Shown: positions 34,120 to 42,923, counted from the first letter of the stretch. The stretch: DNA of 64,000 nt from Geothrix sp. (GCF_020622065.1 NZ_JAHRYQ010000002.1:126867-190866), one strand, 5' to 3'. The notes: generated from the sequence alone by a model not told the origin. Numbers and translations: made by a program.

Positions 34120-34878
34120 TCAGTCCCGGGCCATCTCCACCTTGGGATAGCCCACGCGGAAGCCACAGGCTTCGTACGAACGCTGGCTGGCCGTTCCCGG
34201 CGCCGTGGAGGCGCAGGCAAGGTCGCAGCCGCGCCCTTGCGCGAAGGCCAAGCGGGCCCGGATGAGCACCTTCTGCAGGCCCCGGCCCCGGAAGCGGGGG
34301 ATCACGGCGTCGCCCGACAGGAGGGCCACGCCGTCGACGATCCCAAGCATGCCGCCTCCGGCGGGTTCTCCGTCCACGACGGCCAGGAACCCCCAGGCAT
34401 CTGGGACCGAGAGAGAAACCTCGAAGGGAGGGACCAGACCGCGCCAGTCGTCCCGTCCCAAGAATCCCGCCGCCACGATTCGGTTGTAGGAGCCGGCCTC
34501 CTCCAGTTCCGCTCTGCGGACCTCCGATGGCGGCGGCGCCTCCTCCACCTCGGCCAGGGAGCGGATCCACAGCTGCTGGAACTGCTGCAGGCGATAGCCC
34601 CGCCGGGCGAGCAGGGGCCATAGATCCGGGGCGGCGCCGGGGCTCAGCTCCAGCACGGTCGGCGTGCCGAGAAAGGATTCAATGGCTTCGAGCTCGGCCT
34701 CGGCGATCGGGTCGATCAGACCCAACGCCTGATTCAGAGGATGGCCCGGACCGCGGGCATGGGCGAAGCCGCCACCCACGGAGAGGCTGCGGCCACCGGC
34801 GGCTTGGTTGAAGCGCTCGTTCTGACGGGCCTGGGCGTCCTCGAGGCGACGGGCCAGGCTGGGTAGGTCATGGAACAT
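34120..34878 (-). CDS. GNAT-family N-acetyltransferase
   Basis: A 252-aa acetyltransferase. The acetyl-CoA motif is RFRGRGLQKVLIRARL (R/Q-x-x-G-x-G), preceded by the strand GVALLSGDAVIP. The C-terminal GNAT end is RSYEACGFRVGYPKV. The first 100 residues form an additional helical domain. ATG 34878 has GGAG six nt upstream. It lies 24 nt upstream of the MFS gene on the same strand, so the two may be co-transcribed. Substrate unknown. Confidence 0.88.
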   Translation of the reverse strand: MFHDLPSLARRLEDAQARQNERFNQAAGGRSLSVGGGFAHARGPGHPLNQALGLIDPIAEAELEAIESFLGTPTVLELSPGAAPDLWPLLARRGYRLQQFQQLWIRSLAEVEEAPPPSEVRRAELEEAGSYNRIVAAGFLGRDDWRGLVPPFEVSLSVPDAWGFLAVVDGEPAGGGMLGIVDGVALLSGDAVIPRFRGRGLQKVLIRARLAFAQGRGCDLACASTAPGTASQRSYEACGFRVGYPKVEMARD

Positions 34879-35058
34879 GGGAATCTCCGGGAAACAGGTC
34901 CGTCCGGCCGCCGCGATGGCGGCCCGGTGCGATGCCGCGCCCATGCGTCAGCCGGGGCGCACGACGCCACCACCCGTTCCAGGCGTGCCGAGGTGGCGAT
35001 GGGAGGTGCTGATCAGAGGCCTATCCAGAGAGGAGACCAGCCTACTCCAATCAAATAC
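34879..35058. other. Intergenic stretch left of the tandem repeats
   Basis: 180 nt upstream of the acetyltransferase gene. I see one GC-rich hairpin (GCCGCC...GGCGGC near 34908-34924) and no gene. Part of a 388-nt gene-free stretch whose remainder is the tandem repeats and the rnpB terminator. Confidence 0.4.
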
Positions 35059-35233
35059 GCGCAGCGCGGAATCCTGGAATCGGGGCAAAGCGAAGCAGCG
35101 CCCCGCTGGGCTTCGCGCGGAGTCCAGGGTGTGCGCGCAGCGCGGAGCTATGGAATCAGGGCAAAGCGAAGCACGGCTTCGCCGGGCCGAGCGTGGGGGT
35201 CCGGGGGTGTGCGCGCAGCGCGGAACCCCCGGA
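35059..35233. repeat. Structured tandem repeats, period 76-78 bp, about 2.3 units
   Basis: Units begin GCGCAGCGCGGA at 35059, 35135 and 35213; the third is cut short. Units one and two share a second conserved block GGAATC-GGGCAAAGCGAAGC. In both, GCGAAGC can pair with a downstream GCTTCGC, but the loop differs: 18 nt with an inner stem in unit one, 3 nt in unit two. The pairing is therefore kept while the sequence between changes. They lie between the acetyltransferase gene and the 3' end of rnpB. Confidence 0.75.
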
Positions 35234-35242
35234 GGATACAAG

Positions 35243-35266
35243 CACGGCCCCCTTGCGGAGGCCGTG
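35243..35266 (-). terminator. rnpB terminator
   Basis: On the minus strand CACGGCCTCC / GGGGGCCGTG forms a 10-bp stem closed by the tetraloop GCAA, directly after the mature rnpB 3' end, followed by CTTGTAT. Confidence 0.7.
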
Positions 35267-35621
35267 GTGGATCGGTAAGCCGGGTTCTGTCGTGGAGCGT
35301 CATTCCTCTGGGATGAATGTCACCACCCACCTCGTGCGACCTACCCGCCGGCTCGGTCGGGTCAACCCTCGCCGCTTGCGCGGTGCGCCGGCCTATTTGG
35401 TCTTGCTCCCTGGGGGGTTTACCATGCCCGTCCTGTTGCCAGTCCGGCGGTGGGCTCTTACCCCACCGTTTCACCCTTACCTGTGATCCGAGGATCCATC
35501 GGCGGTCTGTTCTCTGTTGCACTGTCCGTCGGGTCACCCCGCCCTGGCGTTACCAGGCCCAGCACCCTGCGGAGCCCGGACTTTCCTCTGCCCTTGCGGA
35601 CAGCGACGCCCTGACCCACAC
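35267..35621 (-). ncRNA. rnpB: RNase P RNA, bacterial class A
   Basis: The catalytic RNA that removes tRNA 5' leaders. On the minus strand the universally conserved core GAGGAAAGTCCGGGCTCC lies near the 5' end, ACAGTGCAACAGAGAACA in the middle, and AGAACCCGGCTTACCGATC closes the 3' end. P1 can form between GTGGGTC (5') and GATCCAC (3'). Length about 355 nt is normal. The 5' end lies 10 nt past the stop of the TonB-like gene, so its promoter must sit within that gene's last codons. Confidence 0.95.
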
Positions 35622-35631
35622 CTTCACGGTA

Positions 35632-36408
35632 TCACCTCAGCCGGAAGTTCAAGGTGAGCTTGAAGCGGGCGGCCACGGACCGGCCATCGATCCGGGCCGG
35701 CTCGAAGCGCCACTGCCGCGCCGCCTGCAGGGCGGCCTCGTGAAGGGCCTGGGGACCTTCCAGGACCTGCACCTGGATCGGCACGCCCTGATCGTCCACC
35801 GTCATCGAGAGGACCACCGAGCCCTGGATGCGCGCGCGGCGGGCGAAGTCCGGGTACACCGGCTCCACGCGGCGAAGCTCCCTCAGCCCGATCATGGTGA
35901 AGTCTCGAACCCCGGGGCCGGCCGTTCCCACGGACAGGACCGATCCGTTGGCCTGGGCCGATCCATTGGCTTGGGCCAGGGAGTCGGCGCGCCCGGGCCC
36001 CGCCACCGGAAGATCCCCGCGATGATTCTCCGTGGGGAGGCTCGCTGCGGGAATCTCAGGATCCACGCGGGGCGCTGCCACGACCGGAGCCGTGGGGAAG
36101 GCGAGGCCTCCACCCGGGTTCCCGGAAGCGGGAAGCCGATGTTCGATGATCCGCGGCATTCGCGGCCCCTCGAACTCGATGATCCGCTCGGGTCTCGTGG
36201 GGCGATTCACCTGCAGGATGGCGGCGGGCGCGAGCGACGCCAGCGCCAGAGCCGCGCCTCCGATCAGGAGGTAGACCAGCCCGGACAGGGTCGCCGCAAG
36301 CCGGTACTCGGAAGGGGGTGCCGAGGCCGCGATGGCGCAGGGCTGGAGGGTGGGCGGCAGGTCCGCGTAGGCAGGCCCCTGGCCGCGCGGGAACGCGAAA
36401 GGGAACAT
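35632..36408 (-). CDS. TonB-like energy transducer
   Basis: A 258-aa protein anchored by one membrane segment (LSGLVYLLIGGAALALASLA, residues about 35-55). A Pro/Ala-rich periplasmic linker contains two copies of AQANGS. The C-terminal TonB domain follows (RRVEPVYPDFARRARIQGSV, then ARQWRFEPARIDG). No exbB/exbD genes lie nearby, and the linker lacks the long Pro-Lys/Glu stretch of classical TonB. It could serve TonB transport or be a TonB-domain protein of other function. ATG 36408 has AGGAG five nt upstream; rnpB begins just after its stop. Confidence 0.85.
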   Translation of the reverse strand: MFPFAFPRGQGPAYADLPPTLQPCAIAASAPPSEYRLAATLSGLVYLLIGGAALALASLAPAAILQVNRPTRPERIIEFEGPRMPRIIEHRLPASGNPGGGLAFPTAPVVAAPRVDPEIPAASLPTENHRGDLPVAGPGRADSLAQANGSAQANGSVLSVGTAGPGVRDFTMIGLRELRRVEPVYPDFARRARIQGSVVLSMTVDDQGVPIQVQVLEGPQALHEAALQAARQWRFEPARIDGRSVAARFKLTLNFRLR

Positions 36409-36543
36409 GACATCTCCTGTGGGTGGCGTTCCGTGGCCTCCCGCAGATCCGGCAGCCACCGCTGGTGGTGGACATCGGTTGGCGGCAATCCCGGGCCCTG
36501 GATCACACACCGTCTGGAGGAGGTCCAAAGATCGCTTTAATCA

Positions 36544-36572
36544 GGTATCGGCAGCGCAGCGCGGCTGTCAAC
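36544..36572 (-). promoter_or_regulatory. Probable promoter of the TonB-like gene
   Basis: On the minus strand a perfect TTGACA (36572-36567) and GATACC (36549-36544) are 17 nt apart, about 135 nt before the start codon. Confidence 0.5.
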
Positions 36573-36613
36573 CCCATGGGAAACATTCAGCAGATCCGCT
36601 CGTCACAGGCTCG

Positions 36614-39178
36614 TCATGCGGATGGCAACGGAAGGGCCCAGCCCTTCCGTTGCAGGTCCTCCAGGAGCTGCCAGGCCGCCCGATAGGGATCGCTTGATTC
36701 GGCCGCCAGCACCTCATCGCGAAGCCGTGACTGGAAGGGCACCAGCTCGGGATGGAAGGCCCCGGCCAGCTCCAGGTCGGCCTGGAAGAGCCTCAGGAGC
36801 AGCGCCTCGGGATGCGCGTGGGCGAGCCCCATGGCGCAGAGCACGGCGCCTTCCGCCCCTTCGACGGCGCCCGCCTGGATCAGACGGTCTCTGAGGGGAT
36901 GCAGGAGGATCGGATCGGCGTCGACACCCAGGCAGCGGATCCCGGGCCAGCCCTCGAGGCGGTCCGTCACCTCACCCTCGGAAAGCCAGGGGCAAGGGGG
37001 ACGGTGCCCTTCGTAAGGCAGCCATGGCATGAAGCTCTCGTGCCGGTGATCGTCGCGCACCCAGTGGTGGATCAGGCGCATGAGACCCTGCCGCAGCTCC
37101 GGGTGAACCTCGGGGCCGATCCAAATCAGCTGCTGGTGGACCGGGGCCCGGTGCTCGATCTCCCGGAAGCCCTGGGTCCAGGCCTCCACTTCGACCGGCA
37201 TCTCCAGCCGGAGCCCACCCAGGAAGACGGGAAGCCCCGGATAGGGCGTGGCCAGGAGGATGTCGGCGCCCTCGGGGGAGATCCGCAGATCGAGCCCTGG
37301 GAGGCAGGCCACCAGAGGGCTTTCCTTGAGGGTTTCCAGCAGGGAGAGCCGATGGTCCTCGGTTCTCAGCGGTTCGATCAGCTTCAGGCTCCAGATCCGC
37401 GCGTCCGCATCGCAGGACCACGCTTCCACGGCCGAAGGTTCCGGGCGGTCCAGTGCATCCAGCCCCATCAGCCGCAGGCGCACCCCACCGGATTCGTCCC
37501 GACGGCCCATGGGCAGCTGGCCGCCGGGTCCGACCAGGAGACGCGGGTGGCGCTGGGTCCGGGCCCAGACGAGCCGGTTCCCGGGGGATTCCGAAGGGTC
37601 CGTCGGCCCGAGAAGACCCGGCAGCCCGCCCGAGGCGATCTGGAGGTAGGCCTCACTGCGCCGGATCTCCTGATGGCCGATGAGGATGTGCCAGGTCTCG
37701 TCGATGTTCTGCTGGCTGACCCGGGCGAATTCATCGCCCACCTCGACCAGGTGGTGCGCGATCCGGGCCAGGCGTTCCCGCTCCGGAAACACCTTCGCCT
37801 CCACGCCCCACTGCCGTTCCAGAGCCGCTTCGATCGCCGCCGAGCGCTCGCGTACCTCGTGGAGGGAGAGCTCGGCTCGATCCGCCGTCTGGCGCACCTG
37901 ATCCACCAGCCCCAGGTGGGTTTCCAGGGCCCGCTCCATGTCCTGCCCCTGCTGGTCCAAATGCCCAGCCACCCGGAGCAGCTCCTGGATGCCGGAACGC
38001 AGGTGCTGGGTCACCTCCTGGAGGTCCCAGAGGCCGGTGTTCTCCCGTTCCAGTTCCAGCTGGTGCTGGTCCAGGGCGCGCTCCAGGTTCGAGGCGCCGC
38101 CCGAAGTCTGCTCCGCCAAGCTGCGCAGGCGCCCGCCGACGGCCTGCATCCCGGCCCCGCCGCCACCCTGCTGGGCCAGGATCGCCGCATTCACAGCCAG
38201 GAGCCCGGTCTGCTGGGCCGCCTGGTCGATGATCCGAAGGGATCCCTGCGCCCCGCCGAACGATCGGATCCGCTGCTGGGACTCGTCCCGGAAGGCATCG
38301 ATCCGCCGCGCCAGGGCCTCGGCCTGATCCCGCACCCCGTCCGCCGACTTCCGGAACTGCTGGAGCTGGTCGGTCCGGGCCTTGGTCTCTTCCAGGAGCC
38401 GCGGCGTGTGGGCCACCAGCCCCTTCACCGCCAGGCTCAGCCGGGCGCCCTGACGGATGCTGGCGTCCGCCAGCCGGCCGAGAGCATCCTCCTCCCGGCG
38501 CAGGCGGGGGAACGAATCCTGGAGTTCCTCCAGCAGGTTCTCGAACTGATCCAGCCCCCCCTGTGCCTGTTCCAGCGAGGTCCGGAAGGCCTGCCCCTGG
38601 AGGCGATGCTGATCCAGGCGGAGCCGGTAGTTCAACTCGATCTGATCGAACCGGAGGGGGCCCTCGATGCTGCGCTTGAGATCCCGGCCGAAGGTCTCCA
38701 GCCGCTCCCGCGCGGAATCCCGCGCTTCCGCCTCTTCCGCAAGCTGCCGGTGGGCCTGGCCCAGCAGGTCGTCCAGGTCCCGCCACTCCCGTCCGACCGC
38801 CTGCTGGAGCTGCTCCAGGTCCTTCCGGGTCCGGAGGCAGTCCTCGATCAGGGCGTTCAGGGCGGTGGCGGCCAGCCTCGCCTCCTCGCGGAGCCCCGCG
38901 GGGGGGGCGTGGGGCGTCCGGTCTCCCTGGAGGATCAGATGGGCCCAGTCGGCGATGAATCCGTCCGGGACCAGATCTCGGTACCAGAAGAACCAGCGGC
39001 GCCCCAGGAGGATCAATCCCACGGCCACCATCATCAAGGCGGCCCCCTCGGCGGGCCGCAGCGAAGCCGAGGCCCGGAACAGCAGGTAGGCCACGAGGCC
39101 CAGGATCGGAAGCATGGCCGCATCCGCCGTCCAGCGACGGGCCACGATGCGTTTCCAGAAGGAGCCGTTCTGACCCAT
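36614..39178 (-). CDS. Membrane-anchored chemoreceptor-like coiled-coil protein with an unknown C-terminal domain
   Basis: An 854-aa protein. Two N-terminal hydrophobic segments (about 20-35 and 45-62) with almost no periplasmic loop are followed by long coiled coils (95-300). Residues about 313-365 match the methyl-accepting hairpin (IDQAAQQTGLLAVNAAILAQ, GMQAVGGRLRSLAEQTSGGA). The Glu-rich tip that normally contacts CheA/CheW is replaced by QQGGGG, and no HAMP domain is evident. The last 370 residues are a globular region I do not recognise. ATG 39178 has GAGG six nt upstream. It could be a cytoplasm-facing receptor or a scaffold that has lost kinase control. No che genes lie nearby. Confidence 0.75.
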   Translation of the reverse strand: MGQNGSFWKRIVARRWTADAAMLPILGLVAYLLFRASASLRPAEGAALMMVAVGLILLGRRWFFWYRDLVPDGFIADWAHLILQGDRTPHAPPAGLREEARLAATALNALIEDCLRTRKDLEQLQQAVGREWRDLDDLLGQAHRQLAEEAEARDSARERLETFGRDLKRSIEGPLRFDQIELNYRLRLDQHRLQGQAFRTSLEQAQGGLDQFENLLEELQDSFPRLRREEDALGRLADASIRQGARLSLAVKGLVAHTPRLLEETKARTDQLQQFRKSADGVRDQAEALARRIDAFRDESQQRIRSFGGAQGSLRIIDQAAQQTGLLAVNAAILAQQGGGGAGMQAVGGRLRSLAEQTSGGASNLERALDQHQLELERENTGLWDLQEVTQHLRSGIQELLRVAGHLDQQGQDMERALETHLGLVDQVRQTADRAELSLHEVRERSAAIEAALERQWGVEAKVFPERERLARIAHHLVEVGDEFARVSQQNIDETWHILIGHQEIRRSEAYLQIASGGLPGLLGPTDPSESPGNRLVWARTQRHPRLLVGPGGQLPMGRRDESGGVRLRLMGLDALDRPEPSAVEAWSCDADARIWSLKLIEPLRTEDHRLSLLETLKESPLVACLPGLDLRISPEGADILLATPYPGLPVFLGGLRLEMPVEVEAWTQGFREIEHRAPVHQQLIWIGPEVHPELRQGLMRLIHHWVRDDHRHESFMPWLPYEGHRPPCPWLSEGEVTDRLEGWPGIRCLGVDADPILLHPLRDRLIQAGAVEGAEGAVLCAMGLAHAHPEALLLRLFQADLELAGAFHPELVPFQSRLRDEVLAAESSDPYRAAWQLLEDLQRKGWALPLPSA

Positions 39179-39261
39179 GCCCGTCCTCAAAGCCATGGAA
39201 GCCCCATCGGCACGGGCCGTTCCAGGGCCAAGTTTGGTCCGGTCACGGGCGCCCAGGCCCC

Positions 39262-39999
39262 TCAAAGTGTCTGCCAGAGCACATCGTAGCTGCGGAGCCC
39301 CCCGCCGAGTTCCTGGAGGAGCCGGGCCCGGAGCAGGGCCGTCACGGCGGTCTGGGTCTCGTCGGCGGCCGCCACCCTGGGAGCCGTTTCGGCGCCCCCG
39401 ACCCGCAACCGCCGCAGGTACTCACGGCTTCCAGGCGGCAGGGCCTCGGCACGGTCCACCGGCGTGCAGGCCGTACAGCACCAGCCCTGATCCGGGCTGA
39501 GCAGGGCGAGTGGGGCGGTCTCGTTCCCGCAACGCCCGCAGATCCGAGGGTGGGGGAGCAGCCCCATGCAGTGGAGCAGCCAGTGTTCGGCGTAGGCGAG
39601 GATGCCCAGGGCATTGTCCGGCTCGGCTTTGAGCGCCCGTCCGCAAGCGCTCAGCAGGCGGTAGAGCCGGTCGTCCTCCACGCCTTCCCGGGCCACGCGG
39701 TCGAAGAGATCGGCCAGGCAGGCCATCACCAGACTGGACTCCAGGTGACCCAGGGTCAGGGGGCTGAAGGTCAGTTCGCAGCGGGTGACCCGCTTCAGCT
39801 CAGTCTGCTCCTTCCCGAAGAAGCTCACCCGCACCATGCCCAGGGGCTCGAAGGCCGCCACCCACTTGGCCGTGGGCTTCTTCACGCCCTTGGCGAGGCC
39901 CTTGAGCCGCTCCCCGTGCTCGGACAGAAAGGACACCACGGCCCCACCCTCCGAAAAGGGGACCGCTTTGAGGACGATCGCAGCGCAGGTACGGATCAC
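39262..39999 (-). CDS. recO: DNA repair protein RecO
   Basis: A 245-aa recombination mediator that works with RecR/RecF to load RecA. The N-terminal OB fold reads IVLKAVPFSEGGAVVSFLSE and GLAKGVKKPTAKW. The zinc motif is CGRCGNETAPL ... CCTACTP. The start is the GTG at 39999, before the conserved IRTCAAIVLK; the open frame continues upstream but only as a shadow of the gene on the other strand. It is co-directional with the chemoreceptor-like gene 83 nt downstream. Confidence 0.93.
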   Translation of the reverse strand: MIRTCAAIVLKAVPFSEGGAVVSFLSEHGERLKGLAKGVKKPTAKWVAAFEPLGMVRVSFFGKEQTELKRVTRCELTFSPLTLGHLESSLVMACLADLFDRVAREGVEDDRLYRLLSACGRALKAEPDNALGILAYAEHWLLHCMGLLPHPRICGRCGNETAPLALLSPDQGWCCTACTPVDRAEALPPGSREYLRRLRVGGAETAPRVAAADETQTAVTALLRARLLQELGGGLRSYDVLWQTL

Positions 40000-40086
40000 C
40001 TTTCCAGTCTGCCCGGATTCAACCTCTCTGCTCCGCCGGTGTCTCTCATGACGAGGCTGCCGATGACGGCCTCGCAGGAGAAGCCC

Positions 40087-40563
40087 ATGACCCCTCTGAC
40101 CCGTTCCCTCGCGGTCCTCGCCTTCAGCGTGTTTCCCCTCCTGGCCCAGCCTGGCGTCGAGATGCCCGGCCCCGGCTCTGGCTTGGGCTCCGGCCCGCGG
40201 GGCGGGCGCATGGCCCGCGCCCTGGACCTGACCGAAGCCCAGAAGAGCAGCATCCACGCCATCCACGAGAAGCACCGCCCCGAGATGGCCGCCCGCCGCG
40301 AAACCGCACGCCAGGCCCAGACGGCCCTCCAAACGGCCTTCCGCGAGGCCGCCACCCCCGAAGCCCAGCTGCGCGCCCTCCACGACAAGGCCTCGGCGGC
40401 ACGCTTCGAGATGATGCTGGCGGGCCGCTCGATCCGCCAGGAGGTCGATGCCGTCCTCACCCCGGAACAGCGGGCCAAGGCCGCCGACCTGCGCGGCACC
40501 GCCCAGGCTCACCGCCGCGAGCGCATGCACCACCTGCGCAAGGCCGCGGGCATGACCAGCTGA
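40087..40563 (+). CDS. Spy/CpxP-like periplasmic protein
   Basis: A 158-aa exported protein (signal peptide TRSLAVLAFSVFPLLAQ). The mature part is all-helical. LDLTEAQKSSIHAIHEKH and VLTPEQRAKAADLR are the two LTxxQ motifs of the Spy/CpxP family of periplasmic chaperones and metal-stress proteins. Gly-rich GPGSGLGSGPRGGR precedes the first helix. ATG 40087 has AGGAG six nt upstream. It diverges from recO. Confidence 0.85.
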   Translation: MTPLTRSLAVLAFSVFPLLAQPGVEMPGPGSGLGSGPRGGRMARALDLTEAQKSSIHAIHEKHRPEMAARRETARQAQTALQTAFREAATPEAQLRALHDKASAARFEMMLAGRSIRQEVDAVLTPEQRAKAADLRGTAQAHRRERMHHLRKAAGMTS

Positions 40564-40602
40564 AGCCGGTCTCCCGGGCCATCCGGCCGATAGACTGGGG
40601 GG

Positions 40603-42357
40603 ATGCGCGCATCCCCCCTTTTCGTGGTGACCCTCAGCGGAATCGTCCTTTTCGCCCAGGAGGCGCCCCTGCGGAGCTTCCGCCAATGGGTGGGCGGCCA
40701 GGAGATGGGCGGAGCCTCCCAGCAGGCCCGCAGCATAGGCGGTTTCCGTGAGGTCCGCAGCCGCGAATGGATGGTCCTGGCCCGCCTGGGAGAGGAGATC
40801 CGCCAGGAGGTGGATCAGACCGCCCGCCGGGCCGCGGATGGGGCCATCACCTTCACCTGGCGACTCCAGCTCTCCAGGGACCCCTTCGAGGGCCGCGCGG
40901 AATGGTCGCCCGCGAACCCCGGGATCCTCCGGCTCCATCCCGTGAATGGGGCGGCGCTGCAGAAGGAGATCCCCACCGGGGCCATCCTCTGGCCCGAGGA
41001 ACTCGACGCCCGTCTGATGGAGGCCGCCCGCCTGCGCCGGCCCGTGACGGCCACCACTTTCTCCTTCCCCGTCCAGCAGTGGGGCACCCTCAGCCTGGAA
41101 CCGGTGGGGCCGGACCCCCTGCCTGGGTTCCCCGATGCCGTGCGGTTCAAGGGCCAGGAAACCCAAGGCACCGCGACCACGCCCGTGGAGACCTGGATCT
41201 CTCCGACCGCCGGCGAGCTGCGCCAGAAGACCGAGCTGGGCGGACTCACCCTCCTCATGCAGCGGGCGGAACTGCCCCCTCCGGCGCCGTTGGCCAAGGG
41301 GTCGGAAGGATTCTTCGAACGCACCCTCCAGACCCTGCCGCCGCATCCCTTCCAGTCCTGGCTGCGGGAAGCGACGCTGAAGGCGGAGGGGACCGTACCG
41401 GACCTGCCCCAGGATGCCCAGCAACAGCGCCTGCCCGGGGGCCGCTGGCACCTGCGGCGCGCCGCAGCCCCCGATACCCGCGAGGCAGTTCAGCGGCCAG
41501 TGACCGGTCCGCCGGCCGCGGCGGAGGCTCGCTACCTGGCACCGAGCCCCCTGGTGCCGTTCCAAGATCCTGCCTTCGACGGACTGCTCCAGCGCCTGGC
41601 CCTGCCCCCGGGGCTATCCCGGTGGGACTTGGCGAAGCGGGTGACCGGCTTTGTCTTCGAGTGGATCACGGACAAGGACTTCACCGTGGGCTTCGCCTCG
41701 GCCCTGGAGGTTTGTCGCACCCCCCGGGGAGACTGCACGGAACACGGTGTGCTGGCGGTGGCGCTCCTGCGGCGCCTGGGCGTGCCGGCCCGGGGCGTCA
41801 CGGGGTGGGTGGGTCTGGGCGAGACCTTGGGGTTGCATTTCTGGGTGGAGGTGAAGCTCCAGGACCGCTGGGTACCCGTGGACCCCACCTTCGATCAGGC
41901 GCCCGCCTCGGCTCTCCGCATCAAGCTCGGCGACACGGACCTTGCGGACCTCGGCACCGTGGGCTGGGAAGGCGCGGCCATGGCCTTTTCCGGCCTCCGC
42001 TGGGTCCCCGAAAAGGACGGCCCGGCCCCCTGGGGTGCCGGCATCCGCATCGAAGGCGACCAGGTGACCACCCCGGACGGCAGCCAGCTGCGGCTTCCGG
42101 GCGGACAGTGGAGCCTGAAAAAGGGCGTCCTCTCTTTGGGCGCGTGGACGGTCGAGGCCACCCCGCGGCCGACCTCGGCCCAGCTGAAGGGCGCTCAAAA
42201 ACTCGCGGGCCCCCGCACCCTCCGGGAAGGCTGGTGGAATCCCTCGGAGCGGCGGCTCTGGATGAACCTGGGCGGTGGCCGCTGGCTGCGCCTGGACGAT
42301 GTACCGGAAGGAACCGCCTACACCCTCCTGGATCGGTTGATGGTCAAGGTCAGTTGA
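40603..42357 (+). CDS. Exported transglutaminase-like protein
   Basis: A 584-aa protein with signal peptide SPLFVVTLSGIVLFAQ. The middle (about 375-440) is a transglutaminase-like fold with Cys in CRTPRGDCTEHGVLAVALL, His in LHFWVEVKL and Asp in WVPVDPTF. Proteins of this kind are peptidases or amidases of the bacterial cell surface; the substrate is unknown. TAGACT lies 6 nt before the ATG with only G residues between, so it may be leaderless. Its last 8 nt overlap the convergent MarR gene. Confidence 0.85.
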   Translation: MRASPLFVVTLSGIVLFAQEAPLRSFRQWVGGQEMGGASQQARSIGGFREVRSREWMVLARLGEEIRQEVDQTARRAADGAITFTWRLQLSRDPFEGRAEWSPANPGILRLHPVNGAALQKEIPTGAILWPEELDARLMEAARLRRPVTATTFSFPVQQWGTLSLEPVGPDPLPGFPDAVRFKGQETQGTATTPVETWISPTAGELRQKTELGGLTLLMQRAELPPPAPLAKGSEGFFERTLQTLPPHPFQSWLREATLKAEGTVPDLPQDAQQQRLPGGRWHLRRAAAPDTREAVQRPVTGPPAAAEARYLAPSPLVPFQDPAFDGLLQRLALPPGLSRWDLAKRVTGFVFEWITDKDFTVGFASALEVCRTPRGDCTEHGVLAVALLRRLGVPARGVTGWVGLGETLGLHFWVEVKLQDRWVPVDPTFDQAPASALRIKLGDTDLADLGTVGWEGAAMAFSGLRWVPEKDGPAPWGAGIRIEGDQVTTPDGSQLRLPGGQWSLKKGVLSLGAWTVEATPRPTSAQLKGAQKLAGPRTLREGWWNPSERRLWMNLGGGRWLRLDDVPEGTAYTLLDRLMVKVS

Positions 42358-42853
42358 CGGCGCCCACCAGGATTTCCGGCATGCCCTCCTGCTGCTGGCA
42401 GTGCTCCCGCAGGCGCTCCAGCTGATCGGCCATGGCCAGGCATTCCGACTCGTCGCAGCAGCTGGTGATGTGGGTGGACAGGGACTGGACGGGCTCATCC
42501 AGGCGTTCCATGAGGCGACGGCCCTTCGGGGTGATGACCACTCGGCTCACGCGACGGTCCTTGGGATCCGCCACGCGCTTCAGCAGGCCCTGCACCTCGA
42601 GCCGATCCACCAGCCGAGTCACATTGGCGAACCGGTAGATCATCCGCCCCTCGATCTCGTAGATCGGATGACCCTTCACCGGGCCGCCGCGGACGATGCG
42701 CAGGACATTGTACTGCTGGATGGTGAGGCCGTGCGCCTCGAAGAGCCGCTCCTGAACCCGGACCACCGCCTCTCGCGTGAGCATCAGCTGAAGCATCAGC
42801 TGGACCCCCGGGGGCGGGAGCTTCGACAACTGGAGTTCTTCCTGTAGCGTCAT
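42350..42853 (-). CDS. MarR-family transcriptional regulator
   Basis: A 167-aa winged-helix regulator. The core reads GLTIQQYNVLRIV, then ANVTRLVDRLEVQGLLKR and DPKDRRVSRVVITPKGRRL, the MarR recognition helix and wing. The C-terminal helix contains paired Cys (TSCCDESEC), possible redox sensors. Its likely target is the divergent ABC-F gene starting 71 nt away, or itself. ATG 42853 has GAGGA four nt upstream. Confidence 0.92.
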   Translation of the reverse strand: MTLQEELQLSKLPPPGVQLMLQLMLTREAVVRVQERLFEAHGLTIQQYNVLRIVRGGPVKGHPIYEIEGRMIYRFANVTRLVDRLEVQGLLKRVADPKDRRVSRVVITPKGRRLMERLDEPVQSLSTHITSCCDESECLAMADQLERLREHCQQQEGMPEILVGAVN

Positions 42854-42923
42854 GGATTCCTCGGCATCTTCGCGCCAAGGATCACTCCAACTATGGGAAT
42901 CTGAAAGGTCCGAGGAGCCTTTC

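Noticed and set aside
35148-35537. Open frames overlapping the rnpB region
   Set aside because: The region is RNase P RNA with its conserved core; the frames are chance.
40000-41565. Open frame extending recO upstream to 767 codons
   Set aside because: It is antisense to the Spy-like and transglutaminase-like genes; RecO homology begins at 39999.
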